From assembly GCA_022457155.1 (NCBI GenBank), contig JAJGOT010000169.1, forward strand, positions 1,005,001 through 1,069,000: 64,000 nt of DNA, in the 5' to 3' direction. This stretch comes from Cladopsammia gracilis (lineage: Eukaryota; Cnidaria; Anthozoa; Scleractinia; Dendrophylliidae). This document shows positions 1 through 10,969 of the stretch, in pieces. Under the pieces are notes generated by a model, which saw nothing but the letters and a program-made list of their open reading frames with translations, was not told the origin of the DNA and did no database searches. The position numbers were made by a program, and so were the translations under genes. The stretch's first letter is position 1. Every line of letters starts with the position of its first letter.

Positions 1-93
1 CTTAAAATTCCGTAAGGTAATTAGTTAACCGACCGCGTTAAGCAGCTTACTTTATGCACGCGTTTCCACAACAGAGCTCTTTTAACATGAACG

Positions 94-1334
94 ATGGCGG
101 GAAACGAAGGCGCTTGCAAATATGTTATTCTTATATTAATTGCTGTGCTCTCGCGCTTGTTCCACAATTGGAGGAGGAGAAGGTTTCAGCAAAGGCTTAG
201 GTTGCTTACTATTCGAAGTCAGAGAAGAAGAATCGAAGCCTGTTTCTTTCAGAGGATGTTAGAAGATTTTAACGTCGGTCGAAGAAGGAGATCTATTTGG
301 GTTTTAGAGCGACCGCAATTTTGGTTCGAACAGATGGTTCTAAATCAATATGAAGACAACCTCTGGCGTGAACATTTTCGGGGTTCTAGACAAACCTTTC
401 GATACATTTGTGATCTAGTTGGACATCATCTTGTACGCCAGGACACAAACATGCGTCGAGCAATTCCTGTTACAAAACGAGTCGATGTTGCTTTGTGGCG
501 CCTTGCAATAGGTAATTCTTATCGAGCAACTGGACTTGTATTCGGTGTTGGGAGATACACGGCATTAAAACTAAAAGATGAATTCTGTTCAGCCCTGTTA
601 AGAGCCGGTAAAGATTTTATTAAGTTTCCAAAAGGAGAGGCTGAAACAAGACAAGCAATTGAAGCATTTCAAGCGATCAGTTCCTTTCCCCAAGTGGTCG
701 GCGCAATTGACGGATCGCACATCCCAATCATTAGACCAAATGAAGATGCTAACGATTACTACAATAGGAAGCAGTTCCACAGCGAAGTTTTACAAGGTGT
801 AGCTGATGCTCAAGGACGCTTCATACATGTTAGTACAGGATATGCTGGAAGTATTCATGATGCGAGGGTTCTACGCATGAGTTCCTTGTTTAACGAAGTT
901 GAAAATGGCACGACATTAGTCTCCCCCGTTCTCCGCACTGGTCATGGCGACAGAATAAAACCACTATTAGTAGCTGACCCTGCTTATAAGCTCACTAACT
1001 GGTGCATGAAGCCCTATCCCGAAACAGCAGCAATAACCGCCAGCCAGAGAGAGTTCAACAAAGCACTTAGTAGGGCTAGGGTGGTGATAGAGCAGGCATT
1101 TGGAATGCTGAAGGGAAGATGGCGCTGTTTGTTAGACAAACTCGATGAATCTATCGACAAAGTACCCCATACAATTATAGCTTGTTGTATTTTGCACAAC
1201 ATCTGAACATTCATGATGAAACTGATGTGGAGCCCCACAGTGGTGGACCATACTCCCTTCTCCCACTACCTGGCCACGACGCAAACCGTGAAGGCACAAG
1301 ATTGAGAAATAGAATAAGAGAAGCTTATTTTTAG
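94..1334 (+). pseudogene. HARBI1-like Harbinger transposase with a C-terminal frameshift
   Basis: The intact frame (94-1206) encodes 370 aa of a DDE_Tnp_4/HARBI1-type nuclease, which cuts and joins transposon ends in the nucleus. Visible features are a basic N-terminus (residues 25-67), a helix-turn-helix-like region (about 125-160), and the catalytic triad: D206 in GAIDGSH, D295 in LLVADPAY and E333 in RVVIEQAF, with a further conserved D256 in SIHDARV. The frame stops straight after the family signature ACCILHN at residues 363-369. Homologues usually continue some 40 residues further. A plausible continuation is open in another frame from about 1208 to the stop at 1332-1334, ending in RIREAYF, so one small indel near 1203-1207 cut off the tail. 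It could be an assembly error. The ATG at 94 is chosen because the frame opens there; another ATG at 87 is out of frame. Confidence 0.88.
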
Positions 1335-1421
1335 TTTCAACTTTTAATGTGAACAGTAACAGTACTTGCTACAACAAACAAATTGTTCTTGTGCTTATTT
1401 AATGTTCAACCAACAATAGGG

Positions 1422-1680
1422 AGCTTTAGCAACCACGACGGCAACGGCAAAAAAAACTTCCTTGGAAAAAAGGATTCGCGCTCTTTGAAACTACTTTGCA
1501 ATTGTTTCAATTACAAAGTAGTTGAAGTTCACGTTCTCCATAAAACCTATAATGTTATCATTTGACGTTGTTGTTTTGCACGGAACGGCAAAGAAATTTA
1601 CCAAAATGCAAAACGCACGTGCAGAGGTATTGTTTTCGCTCATTATTCTCGCCGCCGTTGCCGTCGTGGTTGCTAAAGCT
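1422..1680. repeat. Palindromic MITE inside the Harbinger element
   Basis: A perfect 27-bp inverted repeat, beginning AGCTTTAGCAACCACGACGG at 1422-1448, returns as its reverse complement at 1654-1680. The centre has a second inverted repeat (AACTACTTTG near 1490 and CAAAGTAGTT near 1512). No coding potential. It is a non-autonomous element or foldback; the target-site duplication is unclear. Confidence 0.8.
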
Positions 1681-2100
1681 AACTAATGAGCAGCTGTAAC
1701 AATCATTTTAGTAAATCAAACGTACTCTCAGTGCTTAGTTCAATAAATTTTGACAAAATGGTAATGATACAAATTTCATTTTGCTGTTTTCTTTCATAAT
1801 TTCATTTCTTACATGCATCCTATAAGAAACATTTTGCTTGTCAATTTAAAATCCTGACCCAAAGTATGTTGGCGTGGACAAAAAGTAAATTCAATGTTTT
1901 AATTGGTAACAACAATTTTTCAACCAAAAATTAAGTAGCGTGTTTTCATGATAAGTTCTAAAATGATTGGTAAAATTTGTCAGTAAATCATGGGTTTGTG
2001 TTTATTATACTGTAAACGAAACGTTATTAAAAAGAGAAAAGTTCGCGGACTTCAGTTGATGAAACCCTTGTCCATACAAAGTACTATTTATGCGGGCACT

Positions 2101-3359
2101 TTATTCTCCCTTAAAGATCTTTGCCACTTCTTTAACCATCGAGAACATCATTTGCTGGCTTTTTAATTCTCTCTCCCCCTCCTTTTCAGCCAGCTGTTCA
2201 AAAAAGTCGTGGTCACGTTTTTGGCTTTCGTTCAGGAAGGCAAAATACTCGGTGCTGCCGGAGCTTTGGCCGCTGGATTCTTTCTTTTTCGGCCTTTTAA
2301 TGTGGGGCTGATTTGACGTACCAGGTGCTTTCTTGCCGGCCTTGCTTCCAGGTTTGCGCTTAAAAAAAAGCGACTCAGAAAATGTGAGATCTTCATCCCC
2401 AGCTTCACTTGATTCGGTAGATTTTAGCCTTTGTTGTTTGGAAGATTTCGGCGTAGTATCCAAAGCTTTCTTACCATTGTTGGCAGCTGGTTTGCGCTTA
2501 AAAAGCGCCTCTGAAAGTGATTGGTCCTCTTCATCCCCGTCACTGAACTCTGATAGCTCTTCTACTAGCACTGGAGCTGGAGAGGCAGATTTCCTTCTGG
2601 GACATCTGGAACATGAGGGGAGAACATCGGTGAGCAGCCCGTCGTCTTCAAACCCGCATTCAACAACGGTTTTTGGTGTAATTTTGGCACGGCAACCCAG
2701 TATTTCATTTAAATCTTCATAATAGGTGAAGGTTTCTCGATCGTTCCCACTTTTGTTGTTGTGATCTTTCACACGCTTGTATTCATCTTCGAGATTCTTC
2801 ATTTTAGCCTTGCACTGGGATGCCGTGCGAATGGACGTGAGCTCCTGTTCCCTCAACAGCCTATTTAGTTGTTTCGCAATAGACTCCCAAACAGAGGAGT
2901 TATTTTTTTTTTGTTAATGGGATGGTGATCCTTCCAAATAGCTATGAGAAATCGGATCTCTGCATCCGACCAGTTAGGAGAACGGCTTTTGGTACTGGCG
3001 TTGTTTCCTTTGCTGAAATTTTCTTCAACTGCACCACTTGAACTCTGGTACTGGGTCATGGCTTCGATTGTTGGTGAACTCGCTGGCGAATATGGTCGGG
3101 GAAATTCGGGTTGTGGAAGCCAGAGTTGATTTCCCCATGCTGGAAAGATGTACTGTCCACGTGCGGCATCGGCAAAATGATCACCGTAACCATTCTCTTG
3201 AGGAATAACGAAGGGAGACCTAAAGCAAATTATTTGTTAAGTTAGCTGAATGCTTTGCATTTCCGATGTTGAAAGGAAGGAAACTCACCTTGCATGGCTT
3301 GCTCGTGGGTCATTTGAAGAAGGAACACTTCTGGGATATGAATAATAATTTTTATTCAT
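2101..3359 (-). pseudogene. Harbinger Myb/SANT-like DNA-binding partner gene, spliced, one homopolymer frameshift
   Basis: This gene reads from 3359 down to 2101. Exon 1 (3359-3289) starts at an ATG and ends at AG|GTGAGT. A 69-bp intron (3288-3220) ends TTTAG. Exon 2 starts at 3219, and the phases join exactly, giving an open frame through the internal Met at 3059. The Myb/SANT or trihelix-like domain begins with NWSDAEIRFLIAIWKDH and continues after a frame change to SIRTASQCKAKMKNLEDEYK. The break is at a run of ten T at 2903-2912, so one copying or sequencing slip would explain it. The C-terminal half is rich in Ser, Glu and Lys, with two related segments (EALFKRKP and ESLFFKRKP) and a basic RPKKK motif that could be a nuclear signal. 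In this family the protein is known to bind the transposon ends and help the nuclease enter the nucleus; here that is inferred from family and convergent placement. Confidence 0.82.
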
Positions 3360-3502
3360 GTTGCTTCGCTTTTGCTGTTGCCTCAGAAGTTTCGCGGGAG
3401 GCATAAAATTACAACGTGTCAGATAAATAAAAGCTAATTCATTCTGATTGGCGGAAATGAATTGCCGACTCGCTTAAGCTACCTGGATTGGTGGCTTAAA
3501 TT

Positions 3503-3756
3503 TAATGAGAATTCTATTGTAGTTCGCTGACTCGCTTAACTTTAAGCGAGTTGGACAAGCAACTGTTTTCACGAGATTTCCGACTGTCACTCGCTCAGCG
3601 ACTTGAAAAATCGCTCGTGGAAACACGGCTAATGAGAATTCTATTGAAATTCGCCGACTCGCTTAACTTTAAGCGAGTTGGACAAGCAACTGTTTTCACG
3701 GGAATTCTGACTGTCACTCGCTCAGCGACTTGAAAAATCGCTCGTGAAAACACGGC
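3503..3756. repeat. 127-bp tandem duplication at the Harbinger right border
   Basis: Two copies, 3503-3629 and 3630-3756, differ at only a few positions. Each holds a hairpin, CTCGCTTAA-CT-TTAAGCGAG, and ends in a GTGGAAACACGGC-like sequence that resembles the presumed terminus. This may be a duplicated transposon end. Confidence 0.8.
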
Positions 3757-4469
3757 CATTATCTGCTAAATTAATTTCAGGCACCCACGTGCAAATGTTT
3801 TTTTGTTTTACTGATATAGCATTTTAATTACCGATATAAAATTCCATTAATTTTTGTAAAGAAAAAGCACGCTTTTACCTCGAATAGCGTATGGCGTGTT
3901 TCACAGTGACAAAGCACAATTCAGTTGTACGGTTTACGTTTTCACAAAAAAGTAAAAACAGTAAAATGTCTATTGACATTTTACCGTTTTTACTTTTTCC
4001 ATCTTTTCTTCCTTGTCTCCTCCTCTTCAAGAGGCCGTTTTAATGTCGAAAGCATGATAAGCAGAGTGACAACTTGGTCCTCACCGGATGGTAGGCGCAA
4101 CAAAAATGACAGGTTGACAAAATTGAACATGCCCTTCCCTGTAGGGTTGGATTTTACTCCGGTACCCAGTGTTGACCGGGCATCCGTGGTCTCTTCCGTT
4201 CTTCACGCTCTCTGGCTCCTTTTTTGCAGTGCTATGTGATTTTGTGGAGCGGCTTGTTCTTCATAATCAACAAGGGATGTTCAAGTTGTTCGAAGAAATG
4301 CAATTTAACGTTATTCTACTGTGAGGAGGACAAGTCAGAATGGGAGCAGCACCTATTTTTGTGCGAAAAATGAGCCATTCGTGGACACATGTCGAACGCC
4401 GAAAGCGACCGAACTCTCCTTCCTTTCCATTATAGTGGAGCACTTGCCGGGCCGAAGGCCTGGCTGCGC
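3757..4469. other. No gene recognised
   Basis: AT-rich to about 4000, then more balanced. An open frame at 3925-4239 has no family features I recognise and no splice context; I do not support it as a gene. Confidence 0.4.
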
Positions 4470-5650
4470 AGCACCATACTCATAGAACCTGTGTCTGTCA
4501 TTTTTCATGGTCATGGCTAGCGGAATGTGACCGCCTCCGTGACATGTGTGAGTCAGCAGTCAAGTCGGTCGCGCAAGGCAAATTCGCGGGCGCGTATGAC
4601 GTCGCAAAAGATGCGCGTATGACGCCACACGCGCGGCAACACAGTCGTCAGCTCTGTAAACACTTTTTAAAGTTTTAAGAAAGTTGGATCTTTCGCAGTG
4701 TTTAGCGGAGCAGTAAAGTCGTTACTTTCCTGCATTTTTTCGCGGTTTGCTACTCAAGACAGGGATACTAATTAATGGATACTCAGAAGCCGCTTTAGTG
4801 GAAAAAGAAGAGCTTTTGGGGATAAAATCTTGCTTCGAGGAACCCTCATACGTTTTTATCAATGCAGGAGCAATGCGGGGGGTCATGCCTTGTTTTTATT
4901 ACAGATTTCAGAACCGGAGAAGAAGCGGAGTTTTAATGAATTTCCAAGCAGTCCAGTTACTTAAAGGTAAAATAAATCACATTTTTCGATGGGAATTTAT
5001 GTTGATATCAATTTTTGATTGACTTTTCCTTTGTGTTTTGGAGACATGTTTATGAAACGTGCTCAAATTAAGCTTAAGTCGTGCTGTTATCTTGAATTTC
5101 ATCGAGGACAGCTTTGCCTGATGCGCTGTAAATCGTACGTGTTTTACTTTTATACATAAACTAATGAAGATTTGAATAAAATTTTTCGAAAGAAGATTGT
5201 GTTGTCCATTTTTATGTGTTTGTTCATTCATAAGATAGATTGAAAAGCGATTTTATAAACAAAACAAGACTTTGATTTTATAGTACAGTTCTATCTTCAC
5301 TCGCATCGCCATATGCAAATATGTTTGTGTATTTTTGCAATTTTGATTTCCAAATCAGTTTCTCGGGCAATTTTTGGCAAACAAAAACTGTATTTTATTC
5401 GGAAAGTAGTCGTACCTGTAATTCTAGACGGAGAAAAGTTGTTTTTGTGAACTTTTCTACGGTCTAAATGAACTGTGCAGACAGTCGGGTAATACTGTTT
5501 TTTGAGAATTGCTAAAATTGAAAAATAGCCCGGTCGTCAATCTTATTAATTCTTGTGCTTCCGACCTTTCACTTTAGTTAAGTTTCACCTTTATAGTTAA
5601 GCTTGTTCATAGTGCTTCGCTGTTAGGCTCTGCCTATCTATATATATTAT
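4470..5650 (+). repeat. Dispersed repeat family R1, copy 1 (internally shortened)
   Basis: The part 4475-4640 (CATACTCATAGAACCT and onward) matches 12755-12960. The part 4680-5650 matches 14680-16142, ending in both copies with a segment like GCCTATCTATATATATTA. The middle portion present in copy 2 (about 12980-14680, partly later insertions) is missing here. A third, 5'-shortened copy lies reversed at about 23560-24090. No intact reading frame. The class is unknown to me; it behaves as an interspersed non-autonomous element. Confidence 0.65.
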
Positions 5651-5884
5651 TATACAAGGTAAGATAAATGGACTAAACATCGTTTAAATAGCGTAGAAAC
5701 ACTGAATAAAGATAGAATACAACATCAATAAATGTTTCAACGATTTTATTCAGCAATTTTGATTTTATATATTGCTTAAAACGTTGAATTCGAAATTCCA
5801 TACAATGTCTTATATTTTCAAATATCATTAATATGCAGACATTACGCTTGGGTTTCCTGTGGTTCAAAACGCTCCATGGAACTA

Positions 5885-6207
5885 AAGCCTGGTTTCCATA
5901 TAATCGCAACGATTGCAGCGATCGACGATGGCTGCGATTCTTGCGATCGCTGAGACCTCAGGTATCCATATGATCGCAGCGATCGCAAGGAAACGTCGAG
6001 TAGGCCTGAATCCGATAAACTTTAAGTGCATTATGCATGGGATACAATAGCCTGCGAGCAGGCTCTACTATTTTGGATCACAAGGATCGCAAGACTGGTT
6101 TCCATATAAAAACCTCTCGATCGCAAGGATCGTAACGTTCGCAAGGATTGCAAAGTTTTTGGTTTCCATATGATCGCATGGGGAAAGGAAATGGAAACCA
6201 GGCTTTA
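5885..6207. repeat. MITE with AAGCCTGGTTTCCAT termini
   Basis: Terminal inverted repeats AAGCCTGGTTTCCAT (5885) and ATGGAAACCAGGCTT (to 6206) flank an interior dense in GCGATCG-type motifs. Flanking TAA/TTA is palindromic with the ends, so a 3-bp Harbinger-type duplication is possible but not provable. Confidence 0.75.
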
Positions 6208-6487
6208 GGGAAGATGATTGACAGATCGGGAAAGTTAACTTGCACTAAACTACCTAGTGAGGTGGTTTGAGAAAACCTAACTCGGTTAAAAAAAAATCTG
6301 TTGTTCTTTAATTAATTTCCATGGGAACCGGTGAGAGCCAAAAATACGCGGCTGCATCAGAAATTTTGTTAAACTAGTTCATTTTAATTAATTAAGTAAT
6401 GATCCGCATAAGAAGGAAAGTGCTAACGGCGATGGAATGTCAACTTTTTTCATTGTTACAACTAGTGATCTCATTGGCCTAGACTCA

Positions 6488-7010
6488 GGCCCCGTCCACA
6501 CGTATCCGGATATTTTTGAATCCGCAACTTTTTTTGTTGCGGATTAGAAAATATTCGCGTCCACACGTAGCGTATTCGAATCGTATTTGCCCGTGCACAC
6601 GTGTCCGGATTCGCTCTAGCAGCATGGGCTTCTCTTTAAATGTTGTCAAAAAAGCATACGCAAAGGCCAAGTTCAAATCAAAGTTCAACTGTAAACACGT
6701 TATTAGACTAGAAATAAGTCCATGTAGAAGTGAAGCGATAACATTTCAGTCGGCCATGTTGAATATTCGCGCGGTTAAAGACTGGATCTGATACTGTTAC
6801 GTCAGCGTATTCAAAAATATCCGGATTCGACCGTACACACGATGCCGTATTCGTAGCGTATTCAAAAATTTCCACTCTGGAGAGCGAATTCAAACAGTTG
6901 CGGATTCGTGAGCCGAATTCCCGAATTCGCCGGATACGTGTGGACGGAAAGCCAATCCGCAACAAAAAAGTTGCGGATTCAAAAATATCCGGATACATGT
7001 GGACGGGGCC
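6488..7010. repeat. Harbinger-type MITE, 523 bp, TCA target duplication
   Basis: Inverted ends GGCCCCGTCCACACGTATCC (6488) and its near-complement ending at 7010 extend inward about 55 bp, with an added hairpin around GTTGCGGATT. A 3-bp duplication, TCA, is present at 6485-6487 and 7011-7013. Open frames inside are by-products of the palindrome. Confidence 0.9.
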
Positions 7011-7013
7011 TCA

Positions 7014-7504
7014 AAGGCCGCTAAAATGTTAAGGTGCAAGGTTCATTTTGTCTGATTTTTTAAAGGTTTCAAGTAATTTGAGACCCAATTGAAATTGTAT
7101 TTGAGGAAGTTCATCAAAGAAGCAAAATTATTAGCTATTGTCTTCTGCTATTCTGATTGGTTAAGCACGAACATTTCCTAAAATTTATTTGACGAAATGG
7201 ATTTTCTTTATTTTTGTACTGAAATATGATTATGAACCATCAGTCCCTCCTCTTTTCTTGAACTCAAAGAAATTCTTTGTGAGAAAGAGCCTTTGCCGCA
7301 GAACAATGAAGTTTACTGTAGTTCTTATGTGGAACATTACTTAATTGAAAATAACCAGGTTAACTGCCGCAGCCATTGTAATATTGTAAAAAGTAAATTA
7401 ATTTCAATAAATTGTTGCACAAAAAATAAATATAGCGAGAATTAAACATGTTCTTCAAATGAGTTCTATTTTACCCTTTTCTCATAAACTCACTTGCAGA
7501 AGCA
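7014..7504. other. No feature seen
   Basis: AT-rich spacer between two MITE-rich blocks. I see no coding, repeat or structural signal. Confidence 0.5.
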
Positions 7505-7815
7505 GCAAAAATTCAAGAATCTAATCAAAGGCTCCTGAGAGCCAACCCGTGAATGAGAAATGCTAACGCGTAACGCAATATTGCGGCAAGCTTATGTTTT
7601 CACACTGACACGGTTCAATATTTTTTTTAATTAAACGTAAGGAATTTTGACAAACGCAAAAAGGAAAATACAGTACATCACTTTCATAATGTTCAGTCCG
7701 TAGAAGAAAGGAAAAGAAAAAAGAAAAAAAAAAATAGGAAAGTCCAAGCGAGACTAAAACCTCGCGCCTTCCGACTGTCATTCCGCGCGCAAATCCACTC
7801 GGCCACCGTGATCAC
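7505..7815 (-). mobile_element. tRNA-headed SINE, copy 1
   Basis: On the minus strand an A box TGGCCGAGTGG (7805-7795) is followed by a degenerate B box GGTTTTAGTC (7761-7752), then a body and a tail shared with copies at 9436, 50510 and 53460. The A box is the type seen in Leu/Ser tRNAs. The tail matches the other copies through AAGCTTA and GCGTTA motifs. Confidence 0.65.
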
Positions 7816-7858
7816 TGTCTTAAAAGCAGGATAAATTTAATTACTTCAAGGTAGATAC

Positions 7859-8365
7859 CCGTATTTATTCGATTAAACGCCTCCCTCGATTAAACGCCGC
7901 CCTCGAATAAACGCCGCACTTCAGAGCAAAAATATTAATAAACGCCGCCCTCGAATAGACGCCGCATCCATGATGCGGCGTTTATTCCAATAATATACTC
8001 AAAAGCTAGTACAGTAATAACCTAGTTTCAGCAAGCCTAAAAAAATTATTTTCCTTGATTATAACAATGTTTATCAGTGCATTCAAAGCTCTGAGGAATA
8101 TAATTGAGTGAACTTTATTCTATGACATGCATCGCAATCGTTTTAAAACGCAAAGTGAGAATGATAAAGTAAATGACATTTCAGACAAACACTGAAACAT
8201 GTTTCTGTTTTTAAAAATTCAAACGTTCCGTTACTATTGTTTGTAAGAAATAAATTGGATTTTAAATAAACGCCTCCCTCCAATAAACGCCGCCCTCCAA
8301 TAAACGCCGCACCAGAATCACGAAAAATTTAATAAACGCCGCGGCGTTTATTCGAATAAATACGG
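7859..8365. repeat. MITE, 507 bp, inserted in the palindrome's left arm
   Basis: Termini CCGTATTTATTCG (7859) and CGAATAAATACGG (to 8365). Flanks are TAC (7856-7858) and TGC (8366-8368). The uninterrupted right arm reads GATACGCATC, which shows the original target and means the second flank is a mutated TAC. Both ends carry tandem AATAAACGCCGCCCTC-like units. The 3-bp duplication suggests PIF/Harbinger mobilisation. Confidence 0.85.
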
Positions 8366-8761
8366 TGCGCATCAAAACGCGTGTCTCGGTTGAAATATCC
8401 TTTTAGATCGATTTTACTGTTTCATTTAAGACTGTGGATGCGAATCTTTACTCTTATTGTTGTTTATATTCGTTTACTAGAAATACTTGTCTCGCAGAAC
8501 CTCGCGAAGCTCGGGGGAGGGTGCACCGTGGGTCGAAACTTTGGTGTCGTCTCGATTTTCGTATGAGGCTTTTCGCCAGATCCACCTCGTCGTCTTTTAA
8601 ACCAAAAAGGTTGGTAAAAGGTCCTTTCGATGGTTCGCGTACCGTTTACCGTCCGCCATCTTTGTTTACCGTGCTCCTATATAGGCTTACATGAAGTAGT
8701 ACCGCTGTCTGACGTCTTCAAGCTTTGTTGCGCTGTTGCCAGGCAACTGCAGGACATCTTC

Positions 8762-8763
<2 letters not shown>

Positions 8764-8797
<34 letters not shown>
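8764..8797. repeat. TA dinucleotide microsatellite
   Basis: About 17 TA units within the 8478-8872 insertion. Confidence 0.95.
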
Positions 8798-8800
<3 letters not shown>

Positions 8801-9435
8801 ATATATTTTTCGCTCGAATTCGGGCGGCTTGGCTCCCGAGGCACGACAAATTTATTAACCTCGCTTCGCGAGGAACAACAAATTAGTTATTGTTGCCGCC
8901 GGATTCACGCTGCTCTTGTTACGAGACGCATTCGTAACAAAGCATATGCATTACGTCACTAAGTGAACAGCTGATGGGAGGAGTGAGTGAGTGAGTGAAT
9001 TAGCCACCGTTACCGATAAACCGTTCATTACGCTTGCTCGTATTCACGGGTTAAAAACCGGTCTTCGGCAGCAAGTTGACAAAGAGTATTTCATCGAGCT
9101 CTTTCGCTTCAATATTTTTAACCCGTGAATACGTAATGAATGCGTAATGAACGGTGCCTTAAATTTACCACTCACTCATTCACTCCTTCCATCAGCTGTA
9201 CACTTATTGACGTAATGCCTTGTTACGAATGCGTTTCGTAACAAGAATAACGTGAAAACAGCGATAACAATAATTGATTTGATGTAAAAGAATATAAACA
9301 ACAATAAGCTTAAAGATGTTTCGCATTTAGATTCTTCAATGCAACATTAAAATCGATCTAAAAGGATTTTTCAACTGAGATACGCGTTTTGATGCGTATC
9401 TACCTTGAGAAAATGCAATTTAACTTTACTGAGCA

Positions 9436-9680
9436 TGTGTTCCTCGGTGGTTGAGTGGATTGGTGTCGAGAACAGGATTCGGGAGGCGTGAGTTCAAGTC
9501 CATCTCAGGACCTTTACTTTCTCTTTTTTCTTTCTTGGGACTGGACATGATGAAAGTGATGTACTGTTTATTTTTGCGTTCGTCAAAAATCCTTACGTTT
9601 AATTTAAAAAATATATATATCTAACCGTGTCTGTATCAAAACATAAGCTTACCGCAATATATTGCGTTACGCATTACGAA
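9436..9680 (+). mobile_element. tRNA-headed SINE, copy 2, with good A and B boxes
   Basis: A box TGGTTGAGTGG at 9448-9458 and B box GTTCAAGTC at 9492-9500 both fit the RNA polymerase III internal promoter consensus. The 44-bp spacing fits a Leu/Ser-type tRNA with a long variable arm. No tRNA cloverleaf or CCA-compatible acceptor stem closes around it, so it is a SINE head, not a tRNA gene. The body and tail match the copies at 7505, 50510 and 53460. Confidence 0.68.
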
Positions 9681-9696
9681 TATAAAACACGAGAAA

Positions 9697-9809
9697 GAGT
9701 GTTTCATCAGGATTTCCAAACGCTGAGAAGAGGGTTGAAAAAAAAACTCGGCTGCGCCTCGCTTTTTTTTAACCAACTTCGGGGTGTTTGGATACCTGAT
9801 GAAACACTC
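9697..9809. repeat. Short foldback element, 113 bp
   Basis: GAGTGTTTCATCAGG at 9697 and CCTGATGAAACACTC ending at 9809, with weaker complementarity continuing inward. Confidence 0.75.
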
Positions 9810-10763
9810 CTTCGAGTATTTGATAGATTACTTTCAAAATTTCCCATCATTAAATACAGAGAAAAAGAAGGAATAAAATCGCCAAAATCTATGCAACTTT
9901 AGATCGAGTTTTCAATATTCGTCACGCTTATGATTATATTTGTTTGAACTTGATGAATTATTACTGAGTTTGAGAAAAAATGTATCGCAAACAAAGGGTT
10001 TTCTAGATCAAATAAAACAATGGAAGATTTTTAATATCAAGAAGAACTCTGCGAGTAGTGAAATCGGGCTTTAAAGGTACATAAGAAACTACGAATTCGT
10101 AGTATAGCTAGTAGTGTAACTAAAGATTCACAATGTAGAATCCATTGGTTTTTTTTTTAAATAAGATTTTTTTCTAGCATTATTGAGCAAGATAGAAAAC
10201 TAACAGCAATCTGAATTATTTTTCTTAGCATAAGTGGACTAATTAAATAATACAGATCACAAATCACGTTGTTGAACACCTGAGTAGAACAGTAACGTTA
10301 GTTTTAACACTAGTCATTCCTCAGTGTAATAGGAGGCTTTTAGAAATAGCTGTGAAAACTGAGTGAGAAACGGCGGGAAAATCATCATCACGTGGGACCT
10401 TCTAGAGTTTCGTACATGCGATCTATACCCCTCGTAATACGTTATTCAAGAGTAAACACTAGGTGAGACCAGATCAAACATGAGTCGAAGAAGATACTGT
10501 ATAATGCTGCCTAAAACGTATTTCCGTTTAAAAACTAAGACTCCAAGGTACATGTTTATGTTAAATCTGTTAGTTCTTAACACTTAAGCCATAACATCTT
10601 TAACATGTACATTTGAAATGCATTGCAGGTTATCTTACCACTTGACCTTTTTGCTGTGTGTTTCCATGTTTCATGTCTCTATTATCTGCATTTTCAACCA
10701 GATCTTCTAATATTGCTCACTATAGTGTTTCGTATAGAATTTTATACAATACTATGAGTTTAT
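9810..10763. other. No feature seen
   Basis: AT-rich, no supported gene or repeat boundary. Confidence 0.5.
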
Positions 10764-10880
10764 CAACACACTCGCTAAAATACATGAGTCAACAACACAA
10801 CGCATCGAATTCAACGCATCGAATTCAACACACTCGCTAAAATACATGAGTCAGTAACACAACGCATCAAATTCAATTTA
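10764..10880. repeat. 63-bp tandem duplication
   Basis: AACACACTCGCTAAAATACA starts at 10764 and again at 10827; within each unit an AACGCATCGAATTC-like element recurs. Confidence 0.75.
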
Positions 10881-10969
10881 CCTTGATCATGGTTTTAATA
10901 AATGTTACACAATAGAGAGCTCTGGTAGAAGAAAGTACTTTTTTTCATCCAATAGCGAGGTTTGGAACA

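Larger units (their letters stand above)
1..3756. mobile_element. PIF/Harbinger DNA transposon, two genes, probably inactive
   Basis: This block pairs a HARBI1-type nuclease on the plus strand with a convergent Myb/SANT-like gene on the minus strand, the two-protein arrangement known for PIF/Harbinger elements. The right border appears to lie in a 127-bp tandem duplication ending near 3756, where the sequence GTGGAAACACGG or a variant recurs. A distantly similar GCGTTTCCAC occurs at 65-74 on the left, so the left terminus may be there or may lie before the window. I could not fix terminal inverted repeats or a target-site duplication. Both genes carry a frameshift, so the copy is probably not autonomous. 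A smaller palindromic element (1422-1680) sits between the genes. Confidence 0.75.
7505..9676. repeat. Interrupted 2.1 kb palindrome with SINE ends
   Basis: The right arm (about 9112-9676) is matched in reverse by three left-arm pieces: about 7563-7858, 8369-8477 and 8873-9057. The left arm is split by two later insertions: a MITE at 7859-8365 and a block of about 395 bp (8478-8872) holding a TA microsatellite. The central spacer is only about 50 bp. The outermost 250 bp or so of each arm is a tRNA-headed SINE-like sequence whose tail points outward. Without the insertions the arms would be about 570 bp each. Confidence 0.8.

Noticed and set aside
3925..4239. Open frame of 104 codons
   Set aside because: No recognisable domain, no splice or promoter context, and surrounding DNA looks non-coding.
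6485..6998. Three overlapping open frames on both strands
   Set aside because: They lie inside a palindromic MITE and mirror each other; no protein family features.
9436..9510. Possible tRNA gene
   Set aside because: A and B boxes are good but no acceptor or anticodon stem closes; copies elsewhere show it is a SINE head.
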